Shown here: positions 34,472-43,165 of the stretch, in pieces
How the letters are laid out: each line of letters starts with the position of its first letter
How positions within the stretch are numbered: the stretch's first letter is position 1
Position numbers and translations under genes: made by a program
The notes under the pieces: generated by a model
Database searches by the model: none
Seen by the model: the letters and a program-made list of their open reading frames with translations, nothing else
What the model was told of the DNA's origin: nothing
Source: Caldilineaceae bacterium
GTDB taxonomy: Bacteria > Chloroflexota > Anaerolineae > Caldilineales > Caldilineaceae
NCBI GenBank assembly: GCA_026989655.1
Contig: JALSIX010000099.1
Span: 1-56,575 of the forward strand
DNA: 56,575 nucleotides
Reading direction: 5' to 3'

Positions 34472-35013
34472 GGGCCCATGGCCTTTCGAATGGCCTGCAC
34501 CCGGGCACCGAAGAGGAGCTCGGCCAGAAAGCCCATCAGTGGGGGAATCCACAGGGTGAGCATGAGCCGGAGAAGGGTCAACCGAGGCCCCAGAAGAGCG
34601 ACCTCCAGGGGGATCCGCAGCCCGGAGTAGAGGTTCTTGGCCACCACGAAGGCCACCAACACCCCCAGGCTGGCCCCGCTGCGCAGCAGCACCGCGGCCA
34701 CGGGATAGTACGCGTAGGGCCCCCCGGGGATCAGGGCGCCACCGATGCAGGCCAGCAGGATCCCACGCCATCCCGAGCCCGCGCCCAACCAGCGCTCCAC
34801 CCAATGGGGGCTGACCAACACCTGCACGAACCCCGCCACCAGAAAGGCCGCGAGGAGCAGCGGAGCCACCCAGAGCAGGAGTGCCCCTCCGCGCTCCAGG
34901 CCCTCCTGCACCCGCTCCATGCCGCCCTGGCGCCAGGCCAGCCCGGCCAGGGCCAGGGCCACGCAGAGCAGGGCGAGGAGGGTGGCGTCCACCCGGTGGG
35001 ATCGCGGCAGCAT
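34468..35013 (-). CDS. Half-size YraQ/ArsP-like permease, subunit A
   Basis: The 181-residue protein has about five membrane helices. The core GAGSGWRGILLACIGGALIP followed by GGPYAYYPVAAV matches the same segment of the next gene, showing that the two are paralogous halves of a permease fold. The order on the transcript is this gene, then the 161-residue partner, with a 4-bp overlap that favours equal amounts. The gene lies 13 bp after the TreS-like gene stop, so it belongs to the operon driven from 39179-39207. The substrate is unknown. Confidence 0.72.
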   Translation of the reverse strand: MLPRSHRVDATLLALLCVALALAGLAWRQGGMERVQEGLERGGALLLWVAPLLLAAFLVAGFVQVLVSPHWVERWLGAGSGWRGILLACIGGALIPGGPYAYYPVAAVLLRSGASLGVLVAFVVAKNLYSGLRIPLEVALLGPRLTLLRLMLTLWIPPLMGFLAELLFGARVQAIRKAMGP

Positions 35014-35026
35014 GGTCGATCTCCAC

Positions 35027-37078
35027 TCATCTCCCCGCGATCAACAGGCCGGTTCCCTCCCAGGGGCCCAGGGTGATCCGGATCCGCCCCCCCTTGGCCA
35101 CCGGGCCCATGGAGGTCTCCCGGAGCAGGTCCTGCACCGGGCCCGGCTCCGCGTGGGGGATGGGCACCGTCTCGTCCACCGGGGTCTGGCTGAAGTTCAG
35201 ACAGGTGGCCTGGAGGGCACCGCTGGCCAGCCGGTGGACCAGGACCAGGAGGCCAGGGTGGCGAGCCGAAGGGACCGCCACCAGGGTTCCGGTGGCCAGG
35301 CCGTGGCCTTCCCGGACGGCCAACAGGTGACGCAGGCGGTGCAGGAAGGAGTCCGGCCGTTCGAGCTGCTCCGGGAGGGAGCCGTACAGGCTGGGGGCCC
35401 GGGGGATCCCCGCGGGCGAACGGTCGGCACCGGGGTTCCCATCCATGAGATCGTACGCGCCCCGGTGGATCCAGCGGGTGTCGCCGTCGGCCACGCGGTC
35501 GGCCACCGCCTCCTTCGGCAGGGGCAACGCGCCCACCAGATCCCAGCCGGAGAGCGCGAAGACACCCGGTTGGAACGCGTTGAACAGGGCCAACAACAGG
35601 TGGCCCCGTTGGATACACGCCACGGCCTCGGGCTCCAGGCGGGTCAGGTCGCGGATGCCCAGGGCCGCGGCCACCACACTGGCCGTGGTGCAGGCCACCC
35701 CATTGGTCGCGAAGGGCAGGTTGTAGGGCGCAGAGGGACCGCTCAGGCGGGCATACATCTCCTCCCGCACCTGGGCCCGCAGGGCCTGGCCGGTGAGCCT
35801 CCGCCCCCGGTACAGGAAGGGTTCGTCGCCGTGACGGTGCCAGAAGTGGACCAGTTCCAGGGTCAGCTCGTCGTGGTTCTGGAGCCCATGGATCAGGGAG
35901 ACCGGCTCGATGCGGTAGCGCTGCAGCAGGTCGAACATCAGGCGCAGAAAGTCGGTGCGGCCGGTGACCAGGGCATGGTGGTATGCAGGGCGGGTGATGA
36001 AATCGTAGGAGAGATCCGGGCCGCCCTGCGCCATGGCCGCGATGTCGTCCAGGGCCAGGTTCAGCTCCTGGAAGGTGAACCCCCCCAGCTTGCGGACCAG
36101 GCCGGCCAGCAACTGGTTCACCGTGACGGAGAGGGGGTGGCCCTCGGACCAGACCCCTTCGGCCGTCCGCTCCACCCCCAGGAAGCCGTTGGCATCCAGG
36201 CGGAGGATGGTGGCCCCCAACACCTCCCGGGAGTGGATCGCGTCGCCGCTCACCAACCGCGCCGCGCCGAAGGAGGGGTCCAGCCAGTTCAGGGTCGGTT
36301 GGCCCTGCTTGAAGTAGTGGAGGTAGACCCAGCGGCGGACCACCCCATCCACGCCGCGGATCTCCGGGGTCGCGCTCCAGTTGGACTCCTTCACCCCGGG
36401 CTCGTGGAAGATCACCCGCTGGAGACGGCCGACGATGTGGCCCCGCTGGGCCAGGGCCTCCACGGTCGCAGGGGACAGGTTGACCGCGTCCTGGCCCGGG
36501 GGAACCGGCGGCAACAGATCCCAGTCCTCTGGAGGGATGGCCACCATGTGGTAGATCCCGGGATAGTCCTGGTACCCCAGCTCCGCCAGCCGAAAATCCG
36601 GGCCCTTGCCTGTATGGCCTGGGATGATGTCCCCGATGATGGTGCCGCCGTGGGCCGTGGCCCGGTGGACCAGAAGCCGATATTCCTGAAGGGTGCCGAA
36701 CTGGGGATCGATGTCCAGGCCAATGCGGTCGAAGTGGCCATCCACCGAGGGGGTGAAGGCATCTCCGTGGACGGCACCGGCCCGTTTCATGGGGCCCGTG
36801 TGCATGCCCTGGATGCCGATGGTCGCGAAGGCCTGCCAGAGGGCCGGATCGCCCAGGGTGGCCAGCACGGATGCCCCCTCTGGACAGATGATGGAGGCTG
36901 GATAGGCCGTGAACCAGACCGAGGCCTGGGAGACCGCATCCCGGGGACGGGGCGCCGCGTAGGGATGGTGCCACTGACGAGCCTGGCCAGAGAGCCGGCG
37001 GGCCAGTTCCCGGGCCTGGGCCAGCATGGAGCGTTCCACCAGCCAGCGGAGGTGTTCCGCGGACGGTGCCTGGCTCAC
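35027..37078 (-). CDS. GH13 trehalose synthase / maltose glucosyltransferase-like enzyme
   Basis: The 683-residue protein has a GH13 barrel. Region I is [10 protein letters not shown] with the conserved His. The nucleophile segment is [11 protein letters not shown] near residue 294. A plausible acid/base Glu lies in [12 protein letters not shown] near 335, and the third acid is in [10 protein letters not shown] near 400. The NHDELTLE block is typical of TreS, which interconverts maltose and trehalose. The spacing of the three acids (about 42 and 65 residues) agrees with TreS. The first 130 residues and the [19 protein letters not shown] region differ from classic TreS, and no maltokinase, GlgE or GlgB gene is nearby, so the exact reaction is uncertain. 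The start is GTG 37078, overlapping the upstream stop by 4 bp. Confidence 0.78.
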   Translation of the reverse strand: MSQAPSAEHLRWLVERSMLAQARELARRLSGQARQWHHPYAAPRPRDAVSQASVWFTAYPASIICPEGASVLATLGDPALWQAFATIGIQGMHTGPMKRAGAVHGDAFTPSVDGHFDRIGLDIDPQFGTLQEYRLLVHRATAHGGTIIGDIIPGHTGKGPDFRLAELGYQDYPGIYHMVAIPPEDWDLLPPVPPGQDAVNLSPATVEALAQRGHIVGRLQRVIFHEPGVKESNWSATPEIRGVDGVVRRWVYLHYFKQGQPTLNWLDPSFGAARLVSGDAIHSREVLGATILRLDANGFLGVERTAEGVWSEGHPLSVTVNQLLAGLVRKLGGFTFQELNLALDDIAAMAQGGPDLSYDFITRPAYHHALVTGRTDFLRLMFDLLQRYRIEPVSLIHGLQNHDELTLELVHFWHRHGDEPFLYRGRRLTGQALRAQVREEMYARLSGPSAPYNLPFATNGVACTTASVVAAALGIRDLTRLEPEAVACIQRGHLLLALFNAFQPGVFALSGWDLVGALPLPKEAVADRVADGDTRWIHRGAYDLMDGNPGADRSPAGIPRAPSLYGSLPEQLERPDSFLHRLRHLLAVREGHGLATGTLVAVPSARHPGLLVLVHRLASGALQATCLNFSQTPVDETVPIPHAEPGPVQDLLRETSMGPVAKGGRIRITLGPWEGTGLLIAGR

Positions 37079-38358
37079 GGCGGCTCCCCTCCAGCGTTGG
37101 GCAGCCGAGGAGGCCCCGAGATGGCCCGAGGACGTCCCGATGGATCCACCTCCACCACCCGGATCTCCCGTCCGTCGCCCGGCACCGGAGGAGAGAACAC
37201 AAAGGACCAGTCCCCTTCCCGGGTGGCCCGGGTATCGCCCACCGGCTGTCCGTCCACGTAGATGAGAAGCCCCGTGTCTGGGCTGGCCGTGCCTGTCAGG
37301 CCCACGATCTCCTGGACCGGCGAGGGAGCCCCGGAGGTCTCCGCACGCCCCGGGATGGGCTGGACCTGAAGGATGGCCTGGGGCGGTCCGATGGGCTGGG
37401 CATCTGGAGGCACGGTGAACCGCCAGGGAGCCGAGCGGGTCAGGGGGCGTCCGGCCTCGTCCACCGCCACGGCCCACAGCTCGTAGGTGCCTGGGGCCAG
37501 GGGTTCCTCCACAGCATAGGCCCAACGGCCCCTGGGGTCCACCGGTATCGTGGCCAGGGGGCGGGGTGCCTCTCCCGGCGCCGGGGACAGTTCCAGGAGG
37601 ACATCCAAACCCTGGGGGCCCACGCCGCTGAGTACCGGGATGTTCGTCTGCAGAGGGCCGGGCAGGGGCAAGGGCGTGATGGCCGGGGGATCCACCTGGG
37701 GGGTGCCGGGGATCACCAGGAGAATGCGCTCCTGGAGCCCGGAGCCGGTTCCTGGCTCCTCTCCCGGATAGACCTGGATCCAGGTCATGCCGTCGGGCAG
37801 GGGATCCGGAAGGGCCAGTTGCCAACGGCCGAACTCGTCCGCCTGGGCGGTGTGGATGGAGACGGGCTCCTTGCGGACCGCCACCACCACCTGGGTCCGA
37901 GGAGCGGTGCGGCCGTAGAGCAGTGGATTGCGGACCGGAAGCCAGGGCCTATCATCCCCCAGGACGGACAGGGTCAGCTCAGGGGAGTCTGGCCCGGGTT
38001 TCGGAATCGCTGTGGGCGTGGGGGGAACCGGTGCCGAGGGGGAGGGGCTGGGCTCGACCGGGCGAGGTGTCCAGGTGGGGGTAGGCCGCTCCACGGTCGG
38101 GGCCTCCACCGCGGCGGGGGTCGTCGGGCGCGCGAAGGGCTGGGGCGTGGCGGTGACCGGGGGAAGAGAGGGCGACACCGACGGTGTGGGCGGGGCCACG
38201 GCCACCGGAGAGGGCGTCGTCTCCCCAGGTGGAGGCAGGGGAAGCCACCCTTGCCACCAGGCGAGCAGGAAGAGGAACAGAGCCCCGGCCACCGCGATAC
38301 GCCAGGCGTCGTGGGGCCAGATCATGTAGGGACGCCGGGAGGGGGGCAGATAGGCCAT
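37075..38358 (-). CDS. Membrane-anchored protein with Pro-rich stalk and Ig-like repeats
   Basis: The 427-residue protein has one membrane helix near residues 19-37. A Pro/Thr/Ser-rich stalk to about residue 125 follows. The rest contains three Ig-like or adhesin-like beta repeats, each ending in a motif such as [38 protein letters not shown] and [18 protein letters not shown]. These repeats resemble bacterial Ig-like (Big) domains on surface proteins. It is probably exposed outside the membrane. Its neighbours are a TreS-like enzyme (4-bp overlap) and an HhH-domain membrane protein (15-bp gap). I recognise no enzymatic motif. Confidence 0.72.
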   Translation of the reverse strand: MAYLPPSRRPYMIWPHDAWRIAVAGALFLFLLAWWQGWLPLPPPGETTPSPVAVAPPTPSVSPSLPPVTATPQPFARPTTPAAVEAPTVERPTPTWTPRPVEPSPSPSAPVPPTPTAIPKPGPDSPELTLSVLGDDRPWLPVRNPLLYGRTAPRTQVVVAVRKEPVSIHTAQADEFGRWQLALPDPLPDGMTWIQVYPGEEPGTGSGLQERILLVIPGTPQVDPPAITPLPLPGPLQTNIPVLSGVGPQGLDVLLELSPAPGEAPRPLATIPVDPRGRWAYAVEEPLAPGTYELWAVAVDEAGRPLTRSAPWRFTVPPDAQPIGPPQAILQVQPIPGRAETSGAPSPVQEIVGLTGTASPDTGLLIYVDGQPVGDTRATREGDWSFVFSPPVPGDGREIRVVEVDPSGRPRAISGPPRLPNAGGEPP

Positions 38359-38373
38359 CCAGGGCTGGATTCC

Positions 38374-39141
38374 CTATGGGCTGGTGTGAGGCTGGCTTCG
38401 ACGGGCAGCCCCCGCGATCCACCGGGCGAGCAGGTTGCGGTCGGCCACGGTGGGCAGGATCTCGGCAAGCTGCTCCGGGGTGGCCTGGGCCAACTGGGCG
38501 AAGGTGACGATACCCCGCTGGTAGAGCCGGTGTTGGAGATCTGGGCTCAGGCCAGGCAGCTCGGTGAAATCGTCCGGCGGCGGCCCGGTGTACACCGCGC
38601 CCACCCGGTCCTCCTGTTCGGCCAGCTCCCGGGCCCGGCGCTGCCAGGACTCCACGTCCACCGTGGGCCCGGCATAGGTCACCGCGTGGAGGGTGGCCGG
38701 ATCGGTCTGGGCCAACTGGTGGTAGGTGGCGATGCCGGCCCGGTAGAGCCGCTGGGCATGGGCCTTGCCGATCCCCCGGATGCGGGTCAGGTCGTCGGGG
38801 ACGTTGGTGGCCGGCGGGGTGATCCCGCCCTCTCGGCTCGGACGGGGCGATGCAGGGGCGGGACGCTCCGAGCGGCCTGGAGAAGAGGGGGATGGGGCCA
38901 CTCCCGGCACCATGGCCTCGGGTGCCGGCGTGGGCGTCAGGGTCTCCTCCACCCAGGCGGGCAAGGCCGGCGGCTCGGTACGGGACAGGCGGATGTCCTG
39001 GAGCGGGGGACGGCGGGGCGGCGGAATGGAGATGCCGCGATAGCGGCGGTACCAGAGCCACTCGAAGAGGGTGGATGCAATCCAGCCCAGCAGAAAGCCC
39101 GCCAACAGGATCCAGACCGGGTTGAGCCAAGGCCAAGGCAT
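38374..39141 (-). CDS. Membrane protein with two helix-hairpin-helix domains
   Basis: The 255-residue protein has one N-terminal membrane helix (about 8-27), a basic stretch and a Pro-rich linker. Two HhH modules of the DUF4332/Rad51-N-like type follow: DDLTRIRGIGKAHAQRLYRA near residue 116 and DDFTELPGLSPDLQHRLYQR near 190. HhH modules bind DNA or proteins without sequence preference, and tethering to the membrane is uncommon. The gene is first in its operon: a consensus promoter lies at 39179-39207 and GGAG is well placed before the ATG. Its function and its link to the downstream genes are unknown. Confidence 0.75.
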   Translation of the reverse strand: MPWPWLNPVWILLAGFLLGWIASTLFEWLWYRRYRGISIPPPRRPPLQDIRLSRTEPPALPAWVEETLTPTPAPEAMVPGVAPSPSSPGRSERPAPASPRPSREGGITPPATNVPDDLTRIRGIGKAHAQRLYRAGIATYHQLAQTDPATLHAVTYAGPTVDVESWQRRARELAEQEDRVGAVYTGPPPDDFTELPGLSPDLQHRLYQRGIVTFAQLAQATPEQLAEILPTVADRNLLARWIAGAARRSQPHTSP

Positions 39142-39172
39142 GGTGCACTCCAGAGGGTAGATGGCCGCGGAT

Positions 39173-39187
39173 GGCTACAGTGTAGCC
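39173..39187. promoter_or_regulatory. Perfect 7-bp inverted repeat over the -10, candidate operator
   Basis: GGCTACA and TGTAGCC flank a single central G. The palindrome covers the whole -10 hexamer (39179-39184) of the promoter that drives the HhH protein operon, a position expected for a repressor site. The regulator is unknown. Confidence 0.5.
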
Positions 39188-39207
39188 AGGGTTGGACGGT
39201 GTGTCAA
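39179..39207 (-). promoter_or_regulatory. Consensus sigma-70 promoter for the HhH/Ig-like/TreS/permease operon
   Basis: On the minus strand TTGACA (39202-39207) and TACACT (39179-39184) are separated by exactly 17 bp. The -35 overlaps the last codon and stop of the SpoU methyltransferase gene. Transcription would start near 39172, 31 nt before the ATG at 39141. Confidence 0.72.
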
Positions 39208-40079
39208 TTCGGACGGCCGCGCCCCGTGTCGCGTCCGGGCTCCACCCCCGAACGCTGGGAGGAGGGATCCGGGTCGGTTGCCGGGGTTCTGGGCCGGGCT
39301 CGACGGCGTTGGCGGGCGGCCTCGAAGAGGATCACCGAGCCGGCCACAGCCGCGTTGAGGGACTCGGTGTCCCGGGCCATGGGAATGGCCACGGAGAGGC
39401 CCATGGCCCGGACCGGGGTGCTGGGACCCCGGGCCTCTCCCCCGACCACCAGGGCCCCGGGCTGGGTCCAGTCCACCCGGTCGTAGACCACGTGGCCCGC
39501 GGAATCCGCGATGTAGAGGGGGCGGGGGGAGCCCAACACATCCCACAGGCTCTCCCAGCCATCCAGAGAGAGGACCGGAAGGCGGAAGTGGGCGCCCATG
39601 GCCGCGCGGAGGACCTTCTCGTTGTAGGGGTCCACGCTGCCGGGGCCGAAGAGGACCCCGTCCGCGCCCGCGGCGGCCGCGCTGCGGATCAGGGTGCCCG
39701 CGTTGCCGGGATCCTGGAGCCCATCCAGGATCAACACCATCCAGGGGGAGGGAGGCAGGGGGCGCCGGGGCTGGTGCACCACGGCCACCATGCCCTGGGG
39801 GGTCACCGTGTGGCTCAGCCCCGCCAACACCTGGGGGGAGACCTGGGCCACCCACACCCCAGCCCGTTCCATGGCCTGGATCCACGGGCGGTGTTCGGGA
39901 TGGGCCAGGACGTCCTCGGTGACGAAGACCTGTTCGAACCGGCCGCCGTGTTGCCAGGCGTCCCCGATGAGGCGGGGGCCCTCCAGCAGACACAGACCGC
40001 TTCGTTCCCGCTGGCGACGGCGTCGGAGCCGACGGGCGGCTTTCACGTAGGGGTTGGCCGGGCTGGTGATCTGGCGCAT
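39204..40079 (-). CDS. SpoU/TrmH-family RNA 2'-O-ribose methyltransferase
   Basis: The 291-residue protein has an N-terminal substrate-binding domain (ITSPANPYVKAARRLRRRRQ) and a C-terminal SPOUT domain. Motif 1 is NAGTLIRSAAAAGADGV near residue 135, motif 2 is VVGGEARGPS near 225 and motif 3 is IPMARDTESLNAAVAGSVIL near 243. It methylates a ribose 2'-OH in rRNA or tRNA using S-adenosylmethionine. The first residues match the RlmB/TsnR-like group in which 23S rRNA is the usual target. It lies 88 bp after rplT, a common neighbourhood for this family. The start at 40079 has GGAGG upstream. The last 35 residues are charged and not conserved. Confidence 0.9.
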   Translation of the reverse strand: MRQITSPANPYVKAARRLRRRRQRERSGLCLLEGPRLIGDAWQHGGRFEQVFVTEDVLAHPEHRPWIQAMERAGVWVAQVSPQVLAGLSHTVTPQGMVAVVHQPRRPLPPSPWMVLILDGLQDPGNAGTLIRSAAAAGADGVLFGPGSVDPYNEKVLRAAMGAHFRLPVLSLDGWESLWDVLGSPRPLYIADSAGHVVYDRVDWTQPGALVVGGEARGPSTPVRAMGLSVAIPMARDTESLNAAVAGSVILFEAARQRRRARPRTPATDPDPSSQRSGVEPGRDTGRGRPN

Positions 40080-40167
40080 GCGGCCCCCTCCAACGCGACA
40101 GGCGGCAGAGACCGAGGTCGCCTGCCGCCTGTTGGCTGTCTGCGGGTATCCGCCCGGGCGGGATCGG

Positions 40168-40524
40168 TCAGGACAGGGCCTGCTTGGCCACCTGGGCGAG
40201 CCTGGCAAAGGCCTGGGGATCCCGGACCGCGATGTCCGCCAACACCTTGCGGTCCACCTGGACATTGGCCTGCTTCAGGCCGTGGATGAAGCGGCTGTAG
40301 TTCATCCCATGCAGCCGGGCCGCGGCGTTGATGCGGGTGATCCACAGGCGGCGGAAGTCCCGCTTCCGGTTCCGACGGTCCCGATAGGCGTAGAACAGGG
40401 ACTTCAACATGGCCTCGTTGGCCCGCCTGAAGAGCTTGGAGCGGGTGCCGTACTGGCCTTTGGTGAACTTCAGGACCTTCTTGTGGCGTCGACGTGCGTA
40501 GACCTTGGGTCGCGATCGGGGCAT
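40168..40524 (-). CDS. rplT: 50S ribosomal protein L20
   Basis: The 118-residue protein matches L20 from end to end ([20 protein letters not shown] at the start, then [19 protein letters not shown] and [10 protein letters not shown]). L20 binds 23S rRNA early in large-subunit assembly and in many bacteria also represses its own operon by binding the mRNA. AAGGAGA lies well placed before the ATG. It is 118 bp downstream of rpmI in the usual infC-rpmI-rplT order. Confidence 0.98.
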   Translation of the reverse strand: MPRSRPKVYARRRHKKVLKFTKGQYGTRSKLFRRANEAMLKSLFYAYRDRRNRKRDFRRLWITRINAAARLHGMNYSRFIHGLKQANVQVDRKVLADIAVRDPQAFARLAQVAKQALS

Positions 40525-40642
40525 GGTTCTCTCCTTCCGTGAGGGCGGGTCCCCCTATCTGGGCTCCGTATCCATCCGGGTACGGACGGGCTCCCGGGGG
40601 ACCGCTTTCCGGCCGTTCACGTGCTGGAATGGATGGCTGCAG

Positions 40643-40879
40643 CTACTCCTCTGCGGGCTCCGTCCCTGTCGTCCTCTGGGACGGCTTGCCCAGGTGGAGC
40701 ACCTTGCGCACCTGCTTGACCACGGAGGCGTTGTCCGCGGCCAGGGTCTTGCGGTAGATGTCGATCCGCCGGGCCTTCCGCCGCAGGTGGCTGCCCCCGG
40801 CCTTCATGCGCATCACCTTTCCCCGCCGGGTGATGCGGAAACGCTTGGCAGCCCCCTTGTGGGTCTTCATCTTCGGCAT
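40643..40879 (-). CDS. rpmI: 50S ribosomal protein L35
   Basis: The 78-residue basic protein begins MPKMKTHKGAAKRFRITRRG and has KAGGSHLRRKA, both diagnostic of L35. It is somewhat longer than the usual 64-66 residues because of an acidic C-terminal tail (TGTEPAEE). It sits between infC and rplT as in most bacteria. The roughly 200-nt leader upstream has its own promoter and a terminator-like hairpin. Confidence 0.97.
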   Translation of the reverse strand: MPKMKTHKGAAKRFRITRRGKVMRMKAGGSHLRRKARRIDIYRKTLAADNASVVKQVRKVLHLGKPSQRTTGTEPAEE

Positions 40880-40914
40880 GGTACACGCTCCATTCGCTGC
40901 GGGCAGACACACAA

Positions 40915-40932
40915 AACGGGCATACGCCCGTT
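40915..40932 (-). terminator. Terminator-like hairpin in the rpmI leader (candidate attenuator)
   Basis: On the minus strand AACGGGC pairs perfectly with GCCCGTT around the 4-nt loop GTAT, and TTTTGTGTGT follows at once (the first two T residues belong to the stem). The hairpin is 36 nt before the rpmI start and inside the transcript from the promoter at 41088-41116. An internal terminator just before a ribosomal gene suggests attenuation, possibly controlled by L20. Confidence 0.5.
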
Positions 40933-41087
40933 GCAGACAACCTCTCTTCGGATCCGGGCCCCGGCCTGATGCGTCCGAGACGCTGCCCTGGCCCGTTCGC
41001 CCCATCGGCCTGGCGGCCCTCTCCAGGGCGCCGGGCGCCTCGGCCCCGGAGGCGCCTCAGGCAGTGCACCCGTCCGACAACCCCTCT

Positions 41088-41116
41088 ATTATAGGGGATC
41101 GGGACGGCAGAGGCAA
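41088..41116 (-). promoter_or_regulatory. Promoter for rpmI-rplT
   Basis: On the minus strand a perfect TATAAT (41088-41093) lies 17 bp downstream of TTGCCT (41111-41116). Transcription would start near 41081, giving a leader of about 200 nt before rpmI. Confidence 0.6.
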
Positions 41117-41175
41117 ACCTGCGACGCCCTGGCCGCCGTGTGCCACGAGGCACCCTGAAGGAAGAGCCTGACCCC

Positions 41176-41709
41176 CTACCGGCGTCTGCGGTTGTCCGAG
41201 GCGGGGGCCAGGATCATGATCATGCTGCGCCCCTCCATGCTGGGCTTGGTCTCCACCATGCCCACATCGGCCAGTTCCCGAGCCACTCGTTTCATGATGT
41301 CCAGAGCGACCTCGATATTCTGGATCTCCCGCCCCCGGAACCGGATACGGACCTTCACCTTGTCCCCATCCTCCAGGAAGCTGCGGGCCTTCCGCAACAC
41401 CACCTGGACATCGTGTTCCCCGGTCTTGGGCCGCAGGCGGACTTCCTTGACCTCGATCTGTCTCTGGGCTTTACGGGCCTCCCGTTCGCGTTTCTGGCGT
41501 TCGTAGAGGTATTTGCCGTAGTCCATCAGGCGGCAGACCGGTGGCCTGGCGTCGGGCGCCACCTCCACCAGGTCCAGGCCTCTCTCCTCCGCCAGGGCCA
41601 GGGCTTGGCGCAACGGCATGACGCCAAGTTGGGTGCCATCCGCATCGATGACTCGGACTTCTCGGGCTCGGATGGCCTCGTTGATGCGAGTGCGGTCTCG
41701 GGTGCTAAT
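41176..41709 (-). CDS. infC: Translation initiation factor IF-3 with apparent ATT start
   Basis: The 177-residue protein has the IF-3 N-terminal domain (RINEAIRAREVRVIDADGTQ, ALAEERGLDLVEVAP, PPVCRLMDYGKYLYE) and C-terminal domain (EVRLRPKTGEHDVQVVLRKA, KVKVRIRFRGREI). It binds the 30S subunit and checks initiator tRNA and start codon choice. The best start is ATT at 41707-41709, with GGAGG (41719-41723) nine bases upstream. An in-frame ATG at 41736 would add nine residues but has no ribosome-binding site and would place GGAGG inside the gene. An ATT start is known for infC in Escherichia coli, where IF-3 limits its own synthesis by rejecting it. The promoter is at 41764-41792. Confidence 0.95.
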   Translation of the reverse strand: MSTRDRTRINEAIRAREVRVIDADGTQLGVMPLRQALALAEERGLDLVEVAPDARPPVCRLMDYGKYLYERQKREREARKAQRQIEVKEVRLRPKTGEHDVQVVLRKARSFLEDGDKVKVRIRFRGREIQNIEVALDIMKRVARELADVGMVETKPSMEGRSMIMILAPASDNRRRR

Positions 41710-41763
41710 CTCTCCTATCCTCCAGATGTGAACCATGCATTGGGGTACAGCAAATGCAGGCAG

Positions 41764-41792
41764 AGTATAGCATTCCCAGGGGGGAAGGTCAA
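41764..41792 (-). promoter_or_regulatory. Strong sigma-70-type promoter for infC
   Basis: On the minus strand TTGACC (41787-41792) and TATACT (41764-41769) are 17 bp apart, and the -10 is preceded by TG (TGCTATACT). The -35 overlaps the stop codon and last codon of the hydantoinase gene. The leader to the ATT start would be about 50 nt. Confidence 0.7.
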
Positions 41793-43147
41793 GTGAAATG
41801 TCGGGGGACAAAGCGTCCATCCCCCGGTGTTCCCACGTATTCCTCGTCCTGGACGATGGCCTGACCCCGCAGGTAGACGGCACGAGGCCAACCCTGGACG
41901 GTGATGCCCTCGTAGGGCGTCCAGTCCGCGGCCTCGTGCAGGGTTTCGGTGGACAGGGTCTTGCTGCGCTGGGGGTCGAAGATCACCACGTCCGCGTCGT
42001 AGCCCGGCAGAAGGGCTCCCTTGCGGGCCAGGCCGACGCGCTGGGCCGGACGGGTGCAGCAGACCTTGACCCAGTGGGTCACATCGAACCGCCCTTCGTT
42101 CACGCCAAAGTGGTGGATCAGGGAGAGCCGGGCCTCGATGCTGGGCAGCCCGCCGGGGATCTGGGTGAAATCCGGCTGTTCCTTCTCCGCCCGGGTCCAT
42201 GGACAATGGTCCGTGCTGACGAAGTCCAGATCGCCCGCGGCCAAGGCCTCCCAGGTGGCCTGTCGGTCCTCCGGGGAACGGAGAGGCGGGGCACAGACGA
42301 AGAGATGGCCGTCCTCTCGGGCCAGGGCCTCCTCGGTGAGCACCAGGTACTGGGGACAGGTCTCGCCGGTGACGTCCACGCCCCGGTTGCGGCCGGCCAC
42401 GATCTCGGCGATGCTGTCCACGCATCCCACGTGGAAGATGTGGAGGGGGCATTCGGCCTCGTGGGCGATCTCGATGGCCCGGTGGACCGCGGTGCCCTCC
42501 AGCCGGGCCGGCCGGGTGCGCTCGTGCCAGATGGGCTCCACATGGCCTGCGGCCAGGGCCTCCACCCGCAGGGCCTCCAGGAGCGGGCCGGTCTCGCTGT
42601 GGAGGACCACCAGTCCCCCTGCATCGGCCACGGCCAACATGGCCCGGTACAGGGCCACGTCGTCCAGGGCGAGCTGGGGATAGGCCTGGTAGCACTTGAA
42701 GGTGGCACAGCCCGCGGCCACGGCCTCGGGCACCTGGTAGAGGCCTGTATCGTGGGTTGCATGCCAGGTGGGAATGGTCATGTGGAGGCCGTAGTCGACG
42801 GCCACCTGCCCGTCGGCCTCGGCCCGACGGGCCCGGAAGGCCTCCATCATGGGTTCCTCCGGGGCGGGCTCCACGAAGTCCACGATGGCTGTGGTGCCTC
42901 CGCAGGCCGCGGCAACGGTGCCCGTGCGGAAGGTGTCCGTGCTGACCCGCCCGGCCAGGGGCATCTGCAGGTGGACGTGGGGATCCACCCCACCGGGGAT
43001 CACGTAGCAGCCCGAGGCATCCACCACGGTCTCGCCGTTCAGATCCTGGCCAATGGCCGCGATCTGTTCCCCGTGGATGGCCAGGTCCGCGGCCACCACG
43101 CCGTCACCGGTGACCACAAGGCCGTTGGCAATGACCCGGTCGTACAT
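41789..43147 (-). CDS. Dihydropyrimidinase / D-hydantoinase family amidohydrolase
   Basis: The 452-residue amidohydrolase keeps all ligands of the binuclear metal site: His57 and His59 (DPHVHLQ), the Lys151 that becomes carboxylated (FKCYQAYP), His183 (VLHSE), His239 (IFHVG) and Asp313 (STDHCP). Tyr156, five residues after the Lys, matches the substrate-binding Tyr of hydantoinases. It opens cyclic ureides such as dihydropyrimidines or hydantoins in the cytosol. Allantoinase is a possible alternative, but the FKCYQAY context fits hydantoinases better. It stands 18 bp after the nitroreductase gene, probably one transcript. No beta-ureidopropionase or carbamoylase is adjacent. Confidence 0.9.
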   Translation of the reverse strand: MYDRVIANGLVVTGDGVVAADLAIHGEQIAAIGQDLNGETVVDASGCYVIPGGVDPHVHLQMPLAGRVSTDTFRTGTVAAACGGTTAIVDFVEPAPEEPMMEAFRARRAEADGQVAVDYGLHMTIPTWHATHDTGLYQVPEAVAAGCATFKCYQAYPQLALDDVALYRAMLAVADAGGLVVLHSETGPLLEALRVEALAAGHVEPIWHERTRPARLEGTAVHRAIEIAHEAECPLHIFHVGCVDSIAEIVAGRNRGVDVTGETCPQYLVLTEEALAREDGHLFVCAPPLRSPEDRQATWEALAAGDLDFVSTDHCPWTRAEKEQPDFTQIPGGLPSIEARLSLIHHFGVNEGRFDVTHWVKVCCTRPAQRVGLARKGALLPGYDADVVIFDPQRSKTLSTETLHEAADWTPYEGITVQGWPRAVYLRGQAIVQDEEYVGTPGDGRFVPRHFT

Positions 43148-43165
43148 GGGCGCCTCCTGGAACGG

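Larger units (their letters stand above)
40880..41175. other. infC-rpmI intergenic leader region
   Basis: This 296-bp gap on the minus strand holds a promoter (41088-41116), a very stable 8-bp hairpin (41034-41041 with 41049-41056) and a terminator-like hairpin followed by T residues (40915-40932). The layout suggests feedback control of rpmI-rplT. No gene is visible inside. Confidence 0.55.
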
